Part shown: in pieces, positions 26,303 to 35,760 of the stretch
Position numbering within the stretch: the stretch's first letter is position 1
How the letters are laid out: each line of letters starts with the position of its first letter
Origin: Flavobacterium pectinovorum
Lineage (GTDB): Bacteria; Bacteroidota; Bacteroidia; Flavobacteriales; Flavobacteriaceae
DNA: 64,000 nt
Reading direction: 5' to 3'
Assembly (NCBI RefSeq): GCF_022802975.1
Contig: NZ_JAFEVZ010000001.1
Span: forward strand, 434,001 to 498,000
Notes under the pieces: model-generated
Seen by the model: only the letters and a program-made list of their open reading frames with translations
The model's database searches: none
What the model was told of the DNA's origin: nothing
Made by a program: the position numbers and the translations under genes

Positions 26303-28999
26303 TTATTTAACGATTGCTTTTATTGTTTTTTGAATACCTTCAGCTTCAATGGTAACGAAATAAATACCTGATGATAAATTAGAATCATTTACATTAATTG
26401 TATTTTGTCCGGCATTCAATACGATACTTTTAGATGATACTCTTTGTCCATCAAAACGGATTAAAGCAATATTTGCTTTTTTGTTTTTTGTACTGTTGAC
26501 TACCAAATTAATAATACTTTCTACTGGATTTGGTGAGATAGTAGCGTCTAAATACCTATTGTCAATAGCTTCAGAAGTATTTTCACTGGCAATCATTCGA
26601 CTTGTTGAGGTTCCTGAACTACTGCAACTTGCTGTAGAAGGTAAATTTCCGGTAACCTCCAGCCAGTCTATAATGGCAAATTCTGAATTAACTGTAGTTT
26701 CTAATCGAATCGTATTTACACCGCCTGCCAGAGAGATTGTTGCAGATGAAGTAGTATTCCAGGTGTTCCAATTTGTCGTTTTTGGAAATGATAAGCTGGC
26801 GATTGCATTTGTACCATTTACCAGTACTTTTGCTACAGTAGCTGAAGAACTTCCTCCGTTAGAATATCTGAATTTAATGGTATAGGTGCCTGATTGAGGT
26901 ACATTTACAGCGTAATTCACCCCTTTTGCACTAGAATTGGAAAGATTGATATAATACCCTCCATCGGCACCTGTGTAACTATTTTGACGTGACCCATCAG
27001 CACCGCAGTAGCCATTTGTAGTAGTGGTACTATCATCAATTCTTAATGTACTACTTCCACTTGTTATTGCTGTAAATGTAGCTGTAAGTGTTGTATTGGC
27101 AGTAATTGTGGCTGTGGTCGTCGCAGTTGTTGCACCATTGCTCCAACTTGTAAAAGTATAACCGCTTGCAGGAGTTGCTGTAAGTGTTACTACAGTTCCG
27201 CTTGCATAAGTTGCTGCATTTGGACTACGGCTAATTGAGCCTCCGGCTATTGGGCTTGAAGAAGTTGTCAAAGTATAAGTAGTCGATGAACTTGAAGTGA
27301 AATTAGCAGTAAGCGTTGTATTTGCATTTATTGTTACGGTTGTACTGGCAGTGGTAGCGCCATTGCTCCAGCTTGTAAAAGTGTACCCGCTTACCGGAGT
27401 TGCGGTAAGTGTTACAACAGTTCCGGCTGCATAAGTTGCTGCATTGGGACTACGACTTACAGAACCTCCGGCTGTAGGGCTTGCAGTAGTTGTCAAAGTA
27501 TAGGTATTCGATGAAGTTGCAGTAAAATTAGCAGTAAGCGTTGTATTTGCATTTATAGTAACGGTTGTAGTGGCAGTGGTAGCTCCGTTACTCCAACTAG
27601 TAAAGGTATAGCCACTTGCCGGAGTAGCAGTAAGAGTTACAACAGTTCCGGCTGCATAAGTTGTAGCGTTTGGGCTGCGGGAGATGGTACCTCCGGCTGT
27701 AGGATTAGCAGTAGTAGTAAGGGTGTAATTTGTAACTGTTGTTCCTCCATATTCAATTGCACCTACATCAGGAGCAGACCCATTAAAAGTAATTCCGGTA
27801 GCCGTTACCCCTGTATTTATTAAATCGCTTCCGGCTGCTAATGCAACAAAATTTCCTAAATTAGGACTACCGTCTGTGTTTTTAATATTTGATGGGACAC
27901 TCAATGAAACAAAATCGGCACTGCTTACGACCAGTCCTTTTCCGTTTGTACTCACATCATTAATCCACCAAACATTAGAATTGCCTACGTCAGTTCCTGT
28001 TTTTTTGTCACTATTTGGACAATTGTAGGATAAATTATTTCGAAATTGATGTGTTCCTCCTTCACGAAAACTGTAATTAGCATCAGCATTATTTACAGAG
28101 GTATTGTTTGACATTTCGATTGAACCTAAATTATTATTGTCTGTAAAACCATGATGTCCGTTTCCAAAAGCAACACAACGTCTGACAATATGATTTACAG
28201 AAATACCGCTTCCACCCAATTTAAATCCATTTTTATCTCCGTTAGCTGATGTTGTTCCGTCAGTAAGGGTACCGTTATTGTAGGCAACACAATTTTCAAA
28301 CAGGATGATTCCAATTGGGCCTGTATCTGTTTTAGTATATAGATCCCAGCCGTCATCACTATTATTATGAGAAATACAACCTCTAAAAATGTTTCCGTTT
28401 CCACAAGTTAGTTTAGCAGCAAAGCCATCTGCATTTTCTGATGCGGCATCTTTATTGTCTAATGCTTCACAGTTTAGGATGAGATTGTTTGAAGGCCAGT
28501 TACTAATGGTTGTGAACGCCGTATTGTATCTGCTTAATTGTAATCCGGAATCTCTGTTTTTTTTAAAAATGCAATTGTCAATGGTATTGTTGTTACCCGA
28601 TAGCAGCATTCCGTTATCTCCGGCATTTTGAATCGTAATTCCTTTAAAATACCAATAACTTCCGTCAAGTACAATACCTCGGTTAGAATCTGCTAATGCC
28701 TGACTTGCAAAATCAATAATTGGGATTTCACCGTTATAAGCTTCTATACGTTTAAGTGAATTAGCAGAACCCGTATTTGTTCGTGCAATTAAAATTGTAG
28801 CACTTCTAAAATAAGAGCCGCCCCGCATGAAAATAGTTTGACCTGAAGCCACCTGAGTTATGGCATTTTCAAGAGTCGTAGGGCTTGATAAAGTTCCTGG
28901 GTTGCTGGCTGAACCATTAGGAGAAACATAAATTTGTGAAAAAACACAAAATGGAGAAAGTAACATTGCTAAATACAATGTTTGTAATTTTTTTTTCAT
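26303..28999 (-). CDS. Secreted pectate lyase, PL9 type, with repeat modules, CBM-like and T9SS domains
   Basis: 898 residues from MKKKLQTLYLAMLLSPF (signal peptide ending VFSQ); an upstream TTG is ignored. Residues about 20-420 form a right-handed beta-helix with PL9 landmarks (NADGFAAKLTCG, DDGWDLYTKTDTGPIG, GDKNGFKLGGSG, the last holding the likely catalytic Lys). Three near-identical copies of a roughly 70-residue InlB-type B-repeat follow (AGGTISRSPNATTYAAGTV, GYTFTSWSNGATT), then a carbohydrate-binding-like beta-sandwich (GADGGYYINLSNS ... IDWLEVTG). A type A sorting domain (ISPNPVESIINLVV ... GIQKTIKAIVK) closes the protein, so it is exported by the type IX system. It cleaves pectate by beta-elimination. 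It stands alone on the minus strand. Confidence 0.9.
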   Translation of the reverse strand: MKKKLQTLYLAMLLSPFCVFSQIYVSPNGSASNPGTLSSPTTLENAITQVASGQTIFMRGGSYFRSATILIARTNTGSANSLKRIEAYNGEIPIIDFASQALADSNRGIVLDGSYWYFKGITIQNAGDNGMLLSGNNNTIDNCIFKKNRDSGLQLSRYNTAFTTISNWPSNNLILNCEALDNKDAASENADGFAAKLTCGNGNIFRGCISHNNSDDGWDLYTKTDTGPIGIILFENCVAYNNGTLTDGTTSANGDKNGFKLGGSGISVNHIVRRCVAFGNGHHGFTDNNNLGSIEMSNNTSVNNADANYSFREGGTHQFRNNLSYNCPNSDKKTGTDVGNSNVWWINDVSTNGKGLVVSSADFVSLSVPSNIKNTDGSPNLGNFVALAAGSDLINTGVTATGITFNGSAPDVGAIEYGGTTVTNYTLTTTANPTAGGTISRSPNATTYAAGTVVTLTATPASGYTFTSWSNGATTATTTVTINANTTLTANFTATSSNTYTLTTTASPTAGGSVSRSPNAATYAAGTVVTLTATPVSGYTFTSWSNGATTASTTVTINANTTLTANFTSSSSTTYTLTTSSSPIAGGSISRSPNAATYASGTVVTLTATPASGYTFTSWSNGATTATTTATITANTTLTATFTAITSGSSTLRIDDSTTTTNGYCGADGSRQNSYTGADGGYYINLSNSSAKGVNYAVNVPQSGTYTIKFRYSNGGSSSATVAKVLVNGTNAIASLSFPKTTNWNTWNTTSSATISLAGGVNTIRLETTVNSEFAIIDWLEVTGNLPSTASCSSSGTSTSRMIASENTSEAIDNRYLDATISPNPVESIINLVVNSTKNKKANIALIRFDGQRVSSKSIVLNAGQNTINVNDSNLSSGIYFVTIEAEGIQKTIKAIVK

Positions 29000-29738
29000 G
29001 ATAATCAATTTTGGTTAAGAATAGTTAGGGATAAAAAACAATAGATCTGTCTGTTTTTGTAATCCAATCTAATTTCATTTCAAGTATTAAAGGCATGCTA
29101 CTTTATACTACTATTATTTTAAAATTAGAATTTTCTTTACATCCTTATTATCATCAATCAAAAAGGTCAAATGATAAAAGTACTAAAACATTCGGAATCA
29201 TTATTTTTTGATTATCAATACATTAAACTAGCTTTGAAAAATGTAATCGATTGCACAAATGTAGTATTTTTTTTATTATAAAAAACATAAAACATAAAAA
29301 ACAGTAATAAATTTTGTGAAAAATAAAATTTTATCAGCAAGTAAATTACTAATTAATAATATTTTAATTCTTACAAAAAATGCTTAAGTATTTAGAGTGT
29401 TATAATTTCATGCATGCGATAAAGACCCAAATTATAGTCGGGTTACAAAATCGCTTCAAATTTCTCCAACGCTAATTATTAAATTTCAGCTAATGTTTTA
29501 TTTACTAACTGTACTTAATAAAAATCAGTCAAAACAGTCGGCTAAAATTTTCAAATCTTCCAGTAAAAGGTTTTTATTTGCTCCCTCTCAGTTCACCAAA
29601 CCGATCAGATATCTTTTAGACATTTGATCGGTTTTTTGTTTAAAATCTAAATTTTTGCTAGTTATTTTGTTTTTTTAGCAATTCTTCGATTCTGAAGAAA
29701 ATCTGAATAAAAGGACTCTTTATTTAAATTAAATCATC
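29000..29738. other. Gene-free region with a terminator hairpin
   Basis: About 740 A/T-rich bases without a coding frame. The first 300 bases are presumably the leader and promoter zone of the pectate lyase, but no clean TAnnTTTG was picked. At 29604-29640 AACCGATCA and TGATCGGTTTTTT form a plus-facing terminator with no gene before it, perhaps left from a deleted gene. Confidence 0.5.
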
Positions 29739-30500
29739 TTAAAATGTTTTAAAATAGCAGATTGTGAAATTCTTTCCGTCGTATGACGGGGCTATAAAAG
29801 ATGTCGATTTATTTTGTTCACTATGAAATAATTTTCTTGAAATATAGGGATTCATCCAATAGGCAATTTTGGTACTCAGAATTCCAATTCCTGCACCTGC
29901 AGCTACATCTGTAAGCCAGTGCCTGTTGTTGTACATTCGAAATATCCCAGTACCTGCAGCCACCGCATACCCCGCCACGCCGTACCATATGGATTTGTCT
30001 TTATATTCCTGATATAAAAATTCAGCGCCTGCAAAAGCGATAGCGGTATGACCAGAAGGAAATGAATTGTTGGAAGATCCATCCGGGCGTTCTACATTAG
30101 TAACCGACTTCAAAGCAAAAACAGATCCAACGGTTATGATTGTTGAAGTCGCCAGAATTACAGATCGGTCCCGCATATTATTTTTTCCCTTGACCCCAAA
30201 CGCATTAAGCGCATAAACAGAAACAGCAGGAACATATCTTGAAAAATCATCTATTGTAACCTTTTGATCAATGTCCTCTGTAAATTCGTCACGGATTTGA
30301 AAGTTAAAACTTTTAATCTGCCCGCTTTCAGCTCCCCAAAAACCATATCCTATTAAAACTCCTGGGATAATAAGCTGTTTGTAATTGAATCTTATGTTAT
30401 GTGCTGTATCATTTACTATAGAATCCTTTTGATAGATATTCTGACCTAATATCGAATGAGACACAAATAGTAAAATAAATAAAAAAATAATTTTTCTCAT
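29739..30500 (-). CDS. PAP2-family (type 2 phosphatidic acid phosphatase-like) protein
   Basis: 253 residues from MRKIIFLFILLFVSHSILGQ, a signal peptide; the ATG one codon upstream is equally possible. The phosphatase triad of motifs is present: KSVTNVERP (KxxxxxxRP), NSFPSGHT (PSGH) and RMYNNRHWLTDV (SRxxxxxHxxxD with Arg and His-x3-Asp intact). The family removes phosphate from lipid phosphates such as undecaprenyl pyrophosphate or phosphatidate in the envelope. It lies alone with no operon partner. Confidence 0.9.
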   Translation of the reverse strand: MRKIIFLFILLFVSHSILGQNIYQKDSIVNDTAHNIRFNYKQLIIPGVLIGYGFWGAESGQIKSFNFQIRDEFTEDIDQKVTIDDFSRYVPAVSVYALNAFGVKGKNNMRDRSVILATSTIITVGSVFALKSVTNVERPDGSSNNSFPSGHTAIAFAGAEFLYQEYKDKSIWYGVAGYAVAAGTGIFRMYNNRHWLTDVAAGAGIGILSTKIAYWMNPYISRKLFHSEQNKSTSFIAPSYDGKNFTICYFKTF

Positions 30501-30767
30501 CAAATATTTAATTTTATTGTTGCAACTATTAAAATCTCTTTTGTTTAGATTTTATTAAAGATATCTTTATTATAAACTCACTTTTGCTATTGTCATAAAT
30601 GTATTAATTATTGAAATATTTAAATATATTTAAAACAAATTTATTGTTTGAGATAACTCTTCAATTTTTCAAATCTTTACATTTACCCACATCTCTTATT
30701 TTTTTGTTTAGATTAAAAAGTTAATTACAAAAAACCTTATTATTGATTTTGATTAAACCTTTTATGG

Positions 30768-31002
30768 TTATAAAGCTTTCGTCGTATCTGAATTTAAAAA
30801 AATATAACCCATATCATTCAGCAATATTAATTCATCTAGTATGTTTGCTTGATTTTGTCTTTCAGCGGATTTATCTCGCAATTTTTTTCTGAACATTACA
30901 AATGGATTTACTAAAATTGTTAAATTCTAAAGTGTAGCTCTTGTTATAATTTTCAGCGAGTTTTCGGAGAATTTTGTCAAAAATTACTGATGATGTTTCC
31001 AT
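30768..31002 (-). pseudogene. Possible frameshifted small gene
   Basis: On the minus strand METSSVIFDKILRKLAENYN leads a helical 44-residue frame that stops at KKIAR. The sequence DKSAERQNQANILDELILLN, with similar composition, continues at once in another frame to a stop at 30768. The two together look like one short protein split by a one-base shift. Family unknown. The rest of 30501-31255 holds no gene. Confidence 0.35.
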
Positions 31003-31255
31003 GACATTTGTTTTATTAAATATATGAAAATTGATTCAATTTAGATTTTTTTAAATACTGAAACTATTATGAGAATTAAAATTCGAGGTGATGTTTTTAC
31101 TTTTCTCTATATTTAATTTATATACATAGTATGATCAATAACCTATATTTTGATAACATTCATCAGGATAATTAGAAACGACAGAAATTAAAGATTTATC
31201 GAGTTTACAATTTGATTGAATGCATAATCATACTTAACTTTTTCTTTCCATAAAA

Positions 31256-31290
31256 AATGCCCCAAATAGTATCTAACTTTTTGGGGCATG
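31256..31290 (-). terminator. Terminator of the YceI operon
   Basis: On the minus strand ATGCCCCAAAAAG and CTATTTGGGGCAT pair and are followed by TTTTTTATGG. It ends the operon that runs from the MarR gene through the YceI gene. Confidence 0.8.
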
Positions 31291-31340
31291 TTCATTATGA
31301 GACTGTTTTTGTTTTTTATATAATCGCTAATTCTTAAATG

Positions 31341-31907
31341 TTAGAATTTTAAAGCTACTGTCAATTCGAAATCGTCATTGATAGTTTTGTCTCCTAAGTT
31401 TTCAAAGAAGTTACCAGAGTTGTATTTGATATCGTATTTAGTTCTGTCAACTTTGAAAGCTGTTGTAGCAGTGTTTCCAGCTACAGTAATATCAAAAGTT
31501 ACAGGTTTAGTGATTCCTTTGATAGTTAAATCAGCAGTTACAGTGTAAACGTCAGTTGCTTTAGCTCCGATAGTTTTGAAAACTAATTTTGCAGTTGGGA
31601 ATTTATCAGTTCCAAAGAAATCGTCAGCTTTTAAGTGACCATTCAATTTTCCTTGGTATTCACCAGTTAAATCAGTTGCAGTTAATGAAGTCATATCAAC
31701 TGTAAAGCTTCCTCCGGTTAATTTTTTTCCTTTGAAAACTACAGCTCCGTCTTTAAAGTTTACAGTTCCAGAGTGCTCTCCAGTTACTTTTTTACCTACC
31801 CATTTGATAGTAGATGCTTTAACGTCGATTTTTTTAGTTTGAGCATTTACTGAAATACTAGCTGCTGCTATGAATAATGCTATTGCAATAGTTTTTAAAT
31901 TTTTCAT
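31341..31907 (-). CDS. YceI-family periplasmic lipid-binding protein
   Basis: 188 residues with signal peptide (MKNLKTIAIALFIAAASIS ... NAQ). The rest is one YceI domain, a lipocalin-like barrel that binds isoprenoid lipids: STIKWVGKKVTGEHSGTVNF, FKGKKLTGGSFTVDMTSL, GHLKADDFFGTDKFPTAKL, DLTIKGITKPVTFDITV and FKVDRTKYDIKYNSG are all typical. It is third in a MarR-nitroreductase-YceI operon, 37 bases after the nitroreductase, with a terminator 50 bases beyond. A role in envelope stress together with the redox enzyme is inferred. Confidence 0.93.
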   Translation of the reverse strand: MKNLKTIAIALFIAAASISVNAQTKKIDVKASTIKWVGKKVTGEHSGTVNFKDGAVVFKGKKLTGGSFTVDMTSLTATDLTGEYQGKLNGHLKADDFFGTDKFPTAKLVFKTIGAKATDVYTVTADLTIKGITKPVTFDITVAGNTATTAFKVDRTKYDIKYNSGNFFENLGDKTINDDFELTVALKF

Positions 31908-31944
31908 GTTTAAATTTTAAGATTTGATTTTGGATTAATAATAA

Positions 31945-32577
31945 TTATAGTGTAATAAATAATTCTTCTTGTGATTTTCTAACTTTTTTATAATGTTGCG
32001 TATCATCATCTTCATGTCTGTAACCTACAGTGGCAATAACAGAAGCGTTTAAGCCTAATTTATCGAAACCTAGAATTTCGTTGAATGCAGCTGCATTAAA
32101 ACCTTCCATTGGAGTTGCGTCAATTTTTAATTCAGCAGCAGCGCTTAGTAAGTTACCTAAAGCAATATAAGTTTGTTTAGCTGACCAATTGTTTCTTGTA
32201 TCTGTTGGCAAATTAGTTATTGCTCCTTTCATCATATCACTGAATCCCGCTAAAGCAGCAACAGGAACACCTCTAGTTTGGCTGATATTATTGATGTAAT
32301 TGCTTATAGCTTCATCGCCAATATTTAAGTCATTTGCAAAAATGAATAGTTGAGAAGCATCTGTAATTTGAGTCTGACCATAAGCAGCAACTTTCAATTG
32401 TTCTCTAATGTCTGGATTCTCAACAATAATTACTTTGTATGGCTGTAAGCCATATGAAGAAGCGCTTAATCGGACAGCTTCTTTAATAGTATTTAAATCT
32501 GTCTCTGATATTTTTTTGGTTGCATCATACTGTTTTGTTGCATATCTCCAATTTTGATTTTCTAAGAGTGTACTCAT
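31945..32577 (-). CDS. NAD(P)H-dependent nitroreductase-family oxidoreductase
   Basis: 210 residues. A nitroreductase fold: NWRYATKQYDATKKISETDL at the start, RLSASSYGLQPYKVIIVENP (FMN-phosphate site), the middle QTYIALGNLLSAAAELKIDA and TPMEGFNAAAFNEILG near the flavin, and ATVGYRHEDDDTQ at the end. FMN-dependent reduction of quinones or nitro-compounds with NAD(P)H is the family reaction. It is the middle gene of the operon, 14 bases after the MarR gene. A second member of the family in this window lies at 61908. Confidence 0.92.
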   Translation of the reverse strand: MSTLLENQNWRYATKQYDATKKISETDLNTIKEAVRLSASSYGLQPYKVIIVENPDIREQLKVAAYGQTQITDASQLFIFANDLNIGDEAISNYINNISQTRGVPVAALAGFSDMMKGAITNLPTDTRNNWSAKQTYIALGNLLSAAAELKIDATPMEGFNAAAFNEILGFDKLGLNASVIATVGYRHEDDDTQHYKKVRKSQEELFITL

Positions 32578-32591
32578 ATTTTATTATTTTG

Positions 32592-33044
32592 TTAGGTTCG
32601 GTATTTTTCCAGTAATGTGTTTAATATTTCTAATTCTTCAGAACTTATGTTTTTTGCAAAATAACGTTCGTGTTCATGTATTTTTGGATCTAATTCTTTT
32701 AACAGATCCAATCCTTTTTGTGTTATTGCTACTTCTATTTTTCTTCGGTTACCTAAACAAACATTTCTTGTAACAAGATTTTTTAATAATAGTTTATCTA
32801 CTAATCTTGTCGTATTGCTTGTTTTTGCTAGCATACGTTCCTGTATCACACGCATATTGGCAGGATTTGCTTTTTGGCCTCTCAATATACGCAATACGTT
32901 ATATTGCTCTTCCGATAGAGCATATGGTTTTATGGACTCGTTGAAATGATCCTGAATCAAATTTTGTGTGTACATAATATTCAGAATAACTTTTTTCTCA
33001 TTATTTATCATAACTGTACTTTTTATAACCTCTTCAATTGTCAT
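32592..33044 (-). CDS. MarR-family transcriptional regulator
   Basis: 150 residues. Winged helix-turn-helix: the dimer helix DHFNESIKPYALSEEQYNVL, recognition region PANMRVIQERMLAKTSNTTR, LVDKLLLKNLVTRNVC, wing residues GNRRKIEVAITQKG and a C-terminal helix. It heads an operon with a nitroreductase and YceI gene. Two copies of TTTGTATATACA lie 30 bp apart directly upstream and overlap the promoter, so autorepression released by a ligand or oxidant is likely. Confidence 0.92.
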   Translation of the reverse strand: MTIEEVIKSTVMINNEKKVILNIMYTQNLIQDHFNESIKPYALSEEQYNVLRILRGQKANPANMRVIQERMLAKTSNTTRLVDKLLLKNLVTRNVCLGNRRKIEVAITQKGLDLLKELDPKIHEHERYFAKNISSEELEILNTLLEKYRT

Positions 33045-33060
33045 GGCAGTAAGTTTATAA

Positions 33061-33104
33061 TTTGTATATACAAATATACTCTATACTATATTTGTATATA
33101 CATA
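33061..33104 (-). promoter_or_regulatory. Twin operator overlapping the MarR operon promoter
   Basis: TTTGTATATACAAA (33061-33074, perfect palindrome) and TTTGTATATACATA (33091-33104) are spaced 30 bp, three helical turns. On the minus strand TATATTTG within this region fits the TAnnTTTG promoter element, 20-30 bases before the MarR start. Confidence 0.65.
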
Positions 33105-33283
33105 TATTAATGCTAATTTTTTGTTAATAAAAAATAAGTAGTGATAAAATGTAACAATAGTATAAATTTAAGACTTTACTGAAGTTAAGAAATAGTATTT
33201 GATAGAAAATAGGGGAGTAGTAGGTTTATTGTTTTTTGATATTGAAGTTTCATTTTTTCATGACTAAAGTGTTTATCTTTAGT

Positions 33284-33318
33284 GTAATAGAGCTGCCATG
33301 AGAAGGCAGCTCTATTTT
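33284..33318. terminator. Terminator after the PL1 pectate lyase
   Basis: AGAGCTGCC-atgagaa-GGCAGCTCT followed by ATTTTTAG. It lies 20 bases beyond the lyase stop codon and can act in both directions. Confidence 0.8.
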
Positions 33319-33333
33319 TAGAGATATTGCTTA

Positions 33334-34431
33334 TTAAAACGAACCACAAATATTTCCCGAAAAAGTAGCTCCTGCTCCAGCAGAAATATCTGCCTTTACT
33401 ACCGATGCATCCAAAGTTACTATCGAATAAGGAGGGGTAAATGCGGTATTACTTCCTGCTGTATTTCCGGTAGTGTTGGTAAAAATATTTCCTACTGCCG
33501 TTACGGCGGTATATCCTGCCATTAAATCAATTGGTGTGTTAACATTTTCAAATACATTATTTTCTACACGAATACTGGATTCTTGACCAGCCATAATGCA
33601 CTGAGCACTAGCTGAACTGTTAAAATAACTATTGATGATATGCACCTGACCGTATCGAACTCTTGGCATTCTGGCTTTACAGCCGCTAGCCCACCAGCAG
33701 CGAGCAAAGGTAACTTTATATGTTCCACGATCTTGTGGACGATTGTCACCAGATCCTATTAAATTAGAGAATCTATGATCATCCGATCCTCCTGAACCAC
33801 CAGCTCTTGGAGCTTTGAGGTAGTTGAATTTGGTATAAGAGATCGTAATATAATTAGATTGGTTTTTGATGTCTAAATTTCCGTCGACTCCATCTCTAAA
33901 TTCACAGTGGTCTACCCAGACGTTCTGGCTGCTGTCAATAACGGCACTATCCCAGCCATCCACATCATAAGCTCCCGGTCCTTCAAAAATCAGGTTTCTG
34001 ATGATAAGATTCTGGCATCTTGCAATACTTATAATGCCTGAGTTTGCTTTAGTTTGATCGGTAGATACCAATTTAGCACCGCTGGTACCGTAAATTGTCT
34101 TACCAGTCTGATCTTTTAGACTTAATCTTGTTGTAATACTGATAGTACCTGTAACTTTAATCACTTTTACAGTTTTGCTCTCAACTGCGGCCTTTAACTG
34201 TGCATAAGTGCTAACCGCGGTTTCAGCGGCATTGCCGCCTCCTGTGGTTCCTCCGTTTTGCGATGCCCAGCCGGGAACTTGGTCACAATTGCCTACTTTG
34301 GCCGTAAGTCCGGTAGTGGTTTGTACTGTACTGCTTTGATCGTTTTGGGTAGCAGTCTCTTCGTTATTGCAGCTTGCAAAACCGAACATCAGTGTTAGTA
34401 GGAACACCGAGAATGTAGATTTCATTTTCAT
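33334..34431 (-). CDS. PL1-family pectate lyase lipoprotein
   Basis: 365 residues. Lipoprotein signal MKMKSTFSVFLLTLMFGFASC with lipid on Cys21. After a Thr/Ser/Asn linker the catalytic beta-helix starts (GGGNAAETAVSTYAQLKAAV). PL1 motifs: NVWVDHCEFRDGVDGNLDIK (WiDHc, Ca-binding Asp), the DDHRFSNLIGSGDN loop, and CKARMPRVRYGQVHIINSYF, where RxPRxRxG carries the catalytic Arg. It degrades pectate by beta-elimination, probably on the cell surface. With the PL9 enzyme at 26303 it indicates pectin use. Single gene; divergent from the AraC regulator at 34774. Confidence 0.93.
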   Translation of the reverse strand: MKMKSTFSVFLLTLMFGFASCNNEETATQNDQSSTVQTTTGLTAKVGNCDQVPGWASQNGGTTGGGNAAETAVSTYAQLKAAVESKTVKVIKVTGTISITTRLSLKDQTGKTIYGTSGAKLVSTDQTKANSGIISIARCQNLIIRNLIFEGPGAYDVDGWDSAVIDSSQNVWVDHCEFRDGVDGNLDIKNQSNYITISYTKFNYLKAPRAGGSGGSDDHRFSNLIGSGDNRPQDRGTYKVTFARCWWASGCKARMPRVRYGQVHIINSYFNSSASAQCIMAGQESSIRVENNVFENVNTPIDLMAGYTAVTAVGNIFTNTTGNTAGSNTAFTPPYSIVTLDASVVKADISAGAGATFSGNICGSF

Positions 34432-34743
34432 AATTAAAAATTTGGGTTTAAATAATTTTCAAATTTGTGTATAAAATATTACAAAAAATGTGAACTAATT
34501 CATCTTTTTTTTACGACTATCCTAAAGTCTAAAATAAAAAGAGCCTGAGAATCCCATACTTTTAATTTTACTAAATAAATATTACTTTATGGGACTGACG
34601 TTGACCATAAACAGCTTAGAAGGTTTAAAGAAAAAAAATAATATAGTTGAGATAGATTTAGAAGTCTTTAGAAGTTATTTTTTAGAACTATTTTAATTCA
34701 TTTTCGATTACATAATATTGTAAGTGCTATAACTCAAATTGAT

Positions 34744-34751
34744 TATCTTTG
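34744..34751 (+). promoter_or_regulatory. Bacteroidota -7 promoter element for the AraC gene
   Basis: TATCTTTG fits TAnnTTTG and stands 22 bases before the ATG of the AraC-type gene, with an ATTGTAAG about 19 bases upstream as a possible -33 element. The rest of 34432-34743 is A/T-rich without genes. Confidence 0.6.
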
Positions 34752-34773
34752 TTTTACAATTTTATAACATGAT

Positions 34774-35649
34774 ATGATTCCAACATATAGGATTGAGGAT
34801 TTTTCTTCAGATAAAAAAATTGAAAACTTATTTAAATTAGAACGATTTGAAAATCTATCATGGCCTAAAGATTTAAAATGGCCGCACAAACACGATTTTT
34901 ACGAATTAATCTGGGTGACTGAGGGGACATTTACTCACACTATAGATTATCACGATATCCATATTGAAACAGGTACCCTACTTATAACTTCACCGGGGCA
35001 AATTCATTTATTAAGTTCACCGGAAAAGGTCAAAGGATATAGTATCTCCTTCACAGAGCAATTTCTGCTGACACATCAGACACAAGAGTCCATTTTTGAA
35101 CTTACATTTTTGGAAGAAAGTTTTACCAAACCATACTTATGTTTAGATGAAAATGCTAAAGATGAACTCAGAGCGATTGTTGATCCAATTACTGAAGAGT
35201 TAAACAGAGAAGTAAAAGTACCATTAATAATTAATGGATTGCTACTAGTTTTACTTAATCGAATTCAGAGGTTAATGAGTAAAGCACATACAGATATATC
35301 GGATTCATTCCATGTACAAATTCACAAAAAGTTCAAAAAGTTAATAGAGCAATATTATACTGAAGAAGCAGATCTGGCATTTTATGCAGACAAACTAAAC
35401 ATTTCTGCCAACTATCTCAATAAGATCGTTAAAAATTTAACAGGTAAAACTGCAGGTGTTATGGTTCGCGATCGTGGATTGACAGAAGCAAAACGGATGT
35501 TGGTTTACTGTAACCTTCCTGTAGGGGACATTAGTGAACAACTTGGTTTCAAGGATTTTTCCTATTTTTCTCGTCAGTTTAAAAAGCAAGAAGGACTTTC
35601 TCCGACCGAATACCGTAAATCGATGTTTAAAAAATATCTAAACAAATAA
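34774..35649 (+). CDS. AraC-family transcriptional regulator
   Basis: 291 residues. N-terminal cupin-like sensor (WPHKHDFYELIWVTEGTFTH, HIETGTLLITSPGQIHLL) and C-terminal double helix-turn-helix: LAFYADKLNISANYLNKIVK, then GLTEAKRMLVYCNLPVGDIS, EQLGFKDFSYFSRQFKKQEG, LSPTEYRKS. Both helix-turn-helix motifs are intact. It is followed by an esterase gene on the same strand, 111 bases later, which is its likely target. The inducer is unknown. Confidence 0.93.
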   Translation: MIPTYRIEDFSSDKKIENLFKLERFENLSWPKDLKWPHKHDFYELIWVTEGTFTHTIDYHDIHIETGTLLITSPGQIHLLSSPEKVKGYSISFTEQFLLTHQTQESIFELTFLEESFTKPYLCLDENAKDELRAIVDPITEELNREVKVPLIINGLLLVLLNRIQRLMSKAHTDISDSFHVQIHKKFKKLIEQYYTEEADLAFYADKLNISANYLNKIVKNLTGKTAGVMVRDRGLTEAKRMLVYCNLPVGDISEQLGFKDFSYFSRQFKKQEGLSPTEYRKSMFKKYLNK

Positions 35650-35760
35650 AAGCTGTTTCCATGTTTGGAACAAAAAGTACCAATAGTCGACCATTATGTC
35701 CTAACATATAGCTCCTTTTCCTTCAGAACTTTGTGCTATTATAAATTTAATTATAAAAGC

